Assembly: GCA_035529175.1 (NCBI GenBank)
Contig: DATKXG010000318.1
Span: 1-5,569, forward strand
DNA: 5,569 bases
Direction: 5' to 3'
Source of the DNA: Sva-07 sp035529175
Lineage (GTDB): Bacteria; Actinomycetota; Acidimicrobiia; Acidimicrobiales; Ilumatobacteraceae
The notes below the pieces were generated by a model, which saw nothing but the letters and a program-made list of their open reading frames with translations, made no database searches and had not been told where the DNA came from. The position numbers were made by a program, and so were the translations under genes. The first letter of the stretch is position 1; each line of letters starts with the position of its first letter. Positions 5,178-5,569 of the stretch are shown here, piece after piece.

Positions 5178-5569
5178 CGGCCGCGGCGACCACGACACCG
5201 ATGCAGATCGAACGCCAGACGTCGGTGCCCGGTCCGCCAGAGCGGGCGTTCGCGCTCGTCGACGACCTGAGCGCGTATCCGAGGTGGATGGACCTGGTGC
5301 ACGACGTCGGAGAAGTCGAGGCGACCGGCGGGCTTCGCACCTGGAACGTCGAACTCCAGGCGCAGGTGGGGCCGTTCGCCCGTTCGAAGCGGCTGCGCAT
5401 GGTTCGGGTCGTCCATGATCCGGGACGCCGAGTCGTCTTCGAGCGCGCCGAAGTCGACGGCAAGCGGCACTCGCCGTGGATCCTCGGCGCCGCCCTCGAT
5501 CCTGAGGCGTCTCACGGTCCCGGCGACGAAGGAACGATGACCCGACTGACCATGACGCTGACCTACGGC
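5174..5569 (+). CDS. SRPBCC (START/polyketide-cyclase-like) family protein, partial at the right edge
   Basis: The frame stays open for 132 codons to the end of the window, so the C-terminus is missing. After a short Ala/Thr-rich start, the sequence opens with the SRPBCC pattern of a first strand (MQIERQTSVPGPPERAFALV), then DDLSAYPRWMDLVHDV, where the YPRW motif caps the helices that precede the antiparallel sheet. Alternating strands follow (RTWNVELQAQVGP; RLRMVRVVHDPGR; RRVVFERAEVDG), ending in TRLTMTLTYG, typical of the last strand before the C-terminal helix. Members bind hydrophobic ligands in a helix-grip cavity; the ligand here is unknown. GTG 5174 overlaps the DUF3499 stop as GTGA, suggesting coupled translation. 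ATG 5201, in frame and just before the conserved fold, is a reasonable alternative. Only the last 20-30 residues are likely to be missing. Confidence 0.82.
   Translation, partial: MTAAATTTPMQIERQTSVPGPPERAFALVDDLSAYPRWMDLVHDVGEVEATGGLRTWNVELQAQVGPFARSKRLRMVRVVHDPGRRVVFERAEVDGKRHSPWILGAALDPEASHGPGDEGTMTRLTMTLTYG

Noticed and set aside
4546..5463. Long upstream extension of the minus-strand membrane protein (432 codons in total)
   Set aside because: The added part is arginine/serine-rich antisense of DUF3499 and SRPBCC, while ATG 4545 has a strong ribosome site and begins exactly at the first helix.

Overview
This is a GC-rich (roughly two-thirds G+C) chromosomal stretch that looks like a high-GC actinobacterium. 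The best taxonomic clue is the gene at 4674-5177, a member of DUF3499, a family known essentially only from Actinobacteria. The GTG/ATG starts, short Shine-Dalgarno sites and partner genes would fit an Acidimicrobiia (Ilumatobacter-like) genome. The class-level placement is inference from memory, not from a search.

Layout. Positions 1-275 are non-coding and rich in hairpins: one 10-bp stem (5-39), then two near-identical 47-bp palindromic direct repeats (47-93 and 109-155), then a leader ending in a strong ribosome binding site. Four genes follow on the plus strand. They are a FACL15-like long-chain acyl-CoA synthetase (276-2081), a Pat-like GNAT acetyltransferase (2099-2743, 17 bp gap), an unrecognised four-helix membrane protein (2801-3457, 57 bp gap) and a SagB-type nitroreductase with a lipoprotein-like leader (3450-4157, overlapping the previous gene by 8 bp). 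The tight spacing suggests one operon, or two coupled pairs. A strong hairpin (4131-4153) closes the last gene.

Converging on it from the minus strand, only 7 bp away, is a 126-residue four-helix membrane protein of the YvlD/phage-holin-4 type (4165-4545). A 128-bp divergent intergenic region (4546-4673) separates it from a second plus-strand pair: the DUF3499 gene and an SRPBCC (START-like) protein. The SRPBCC gene overlaps the DUF3499 stop codon by 4 bp and runs off the right edge.

How the genes may work together. The acyl-CoA synthetase would activate fatty acids. The adjacent GNAT is a candidate for acylating the synthetase's C-terminal catalytic lysine, as Pat-family enzymes do elsewhere. 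The membrane protein and SagB-like flavoprotein look like a coupled envelope redox pair of unknown function, with no RiPP precursor, cyclodehydratase or YcaO gene in view. I see no mobile element, CRISPR array, tRNA or rRNA. The points most worth following are the tandem palindromic repeats, the orphan extracytoplasmic SagB-like protein with its membrane partner, and the synthetase-GNAT pairing.
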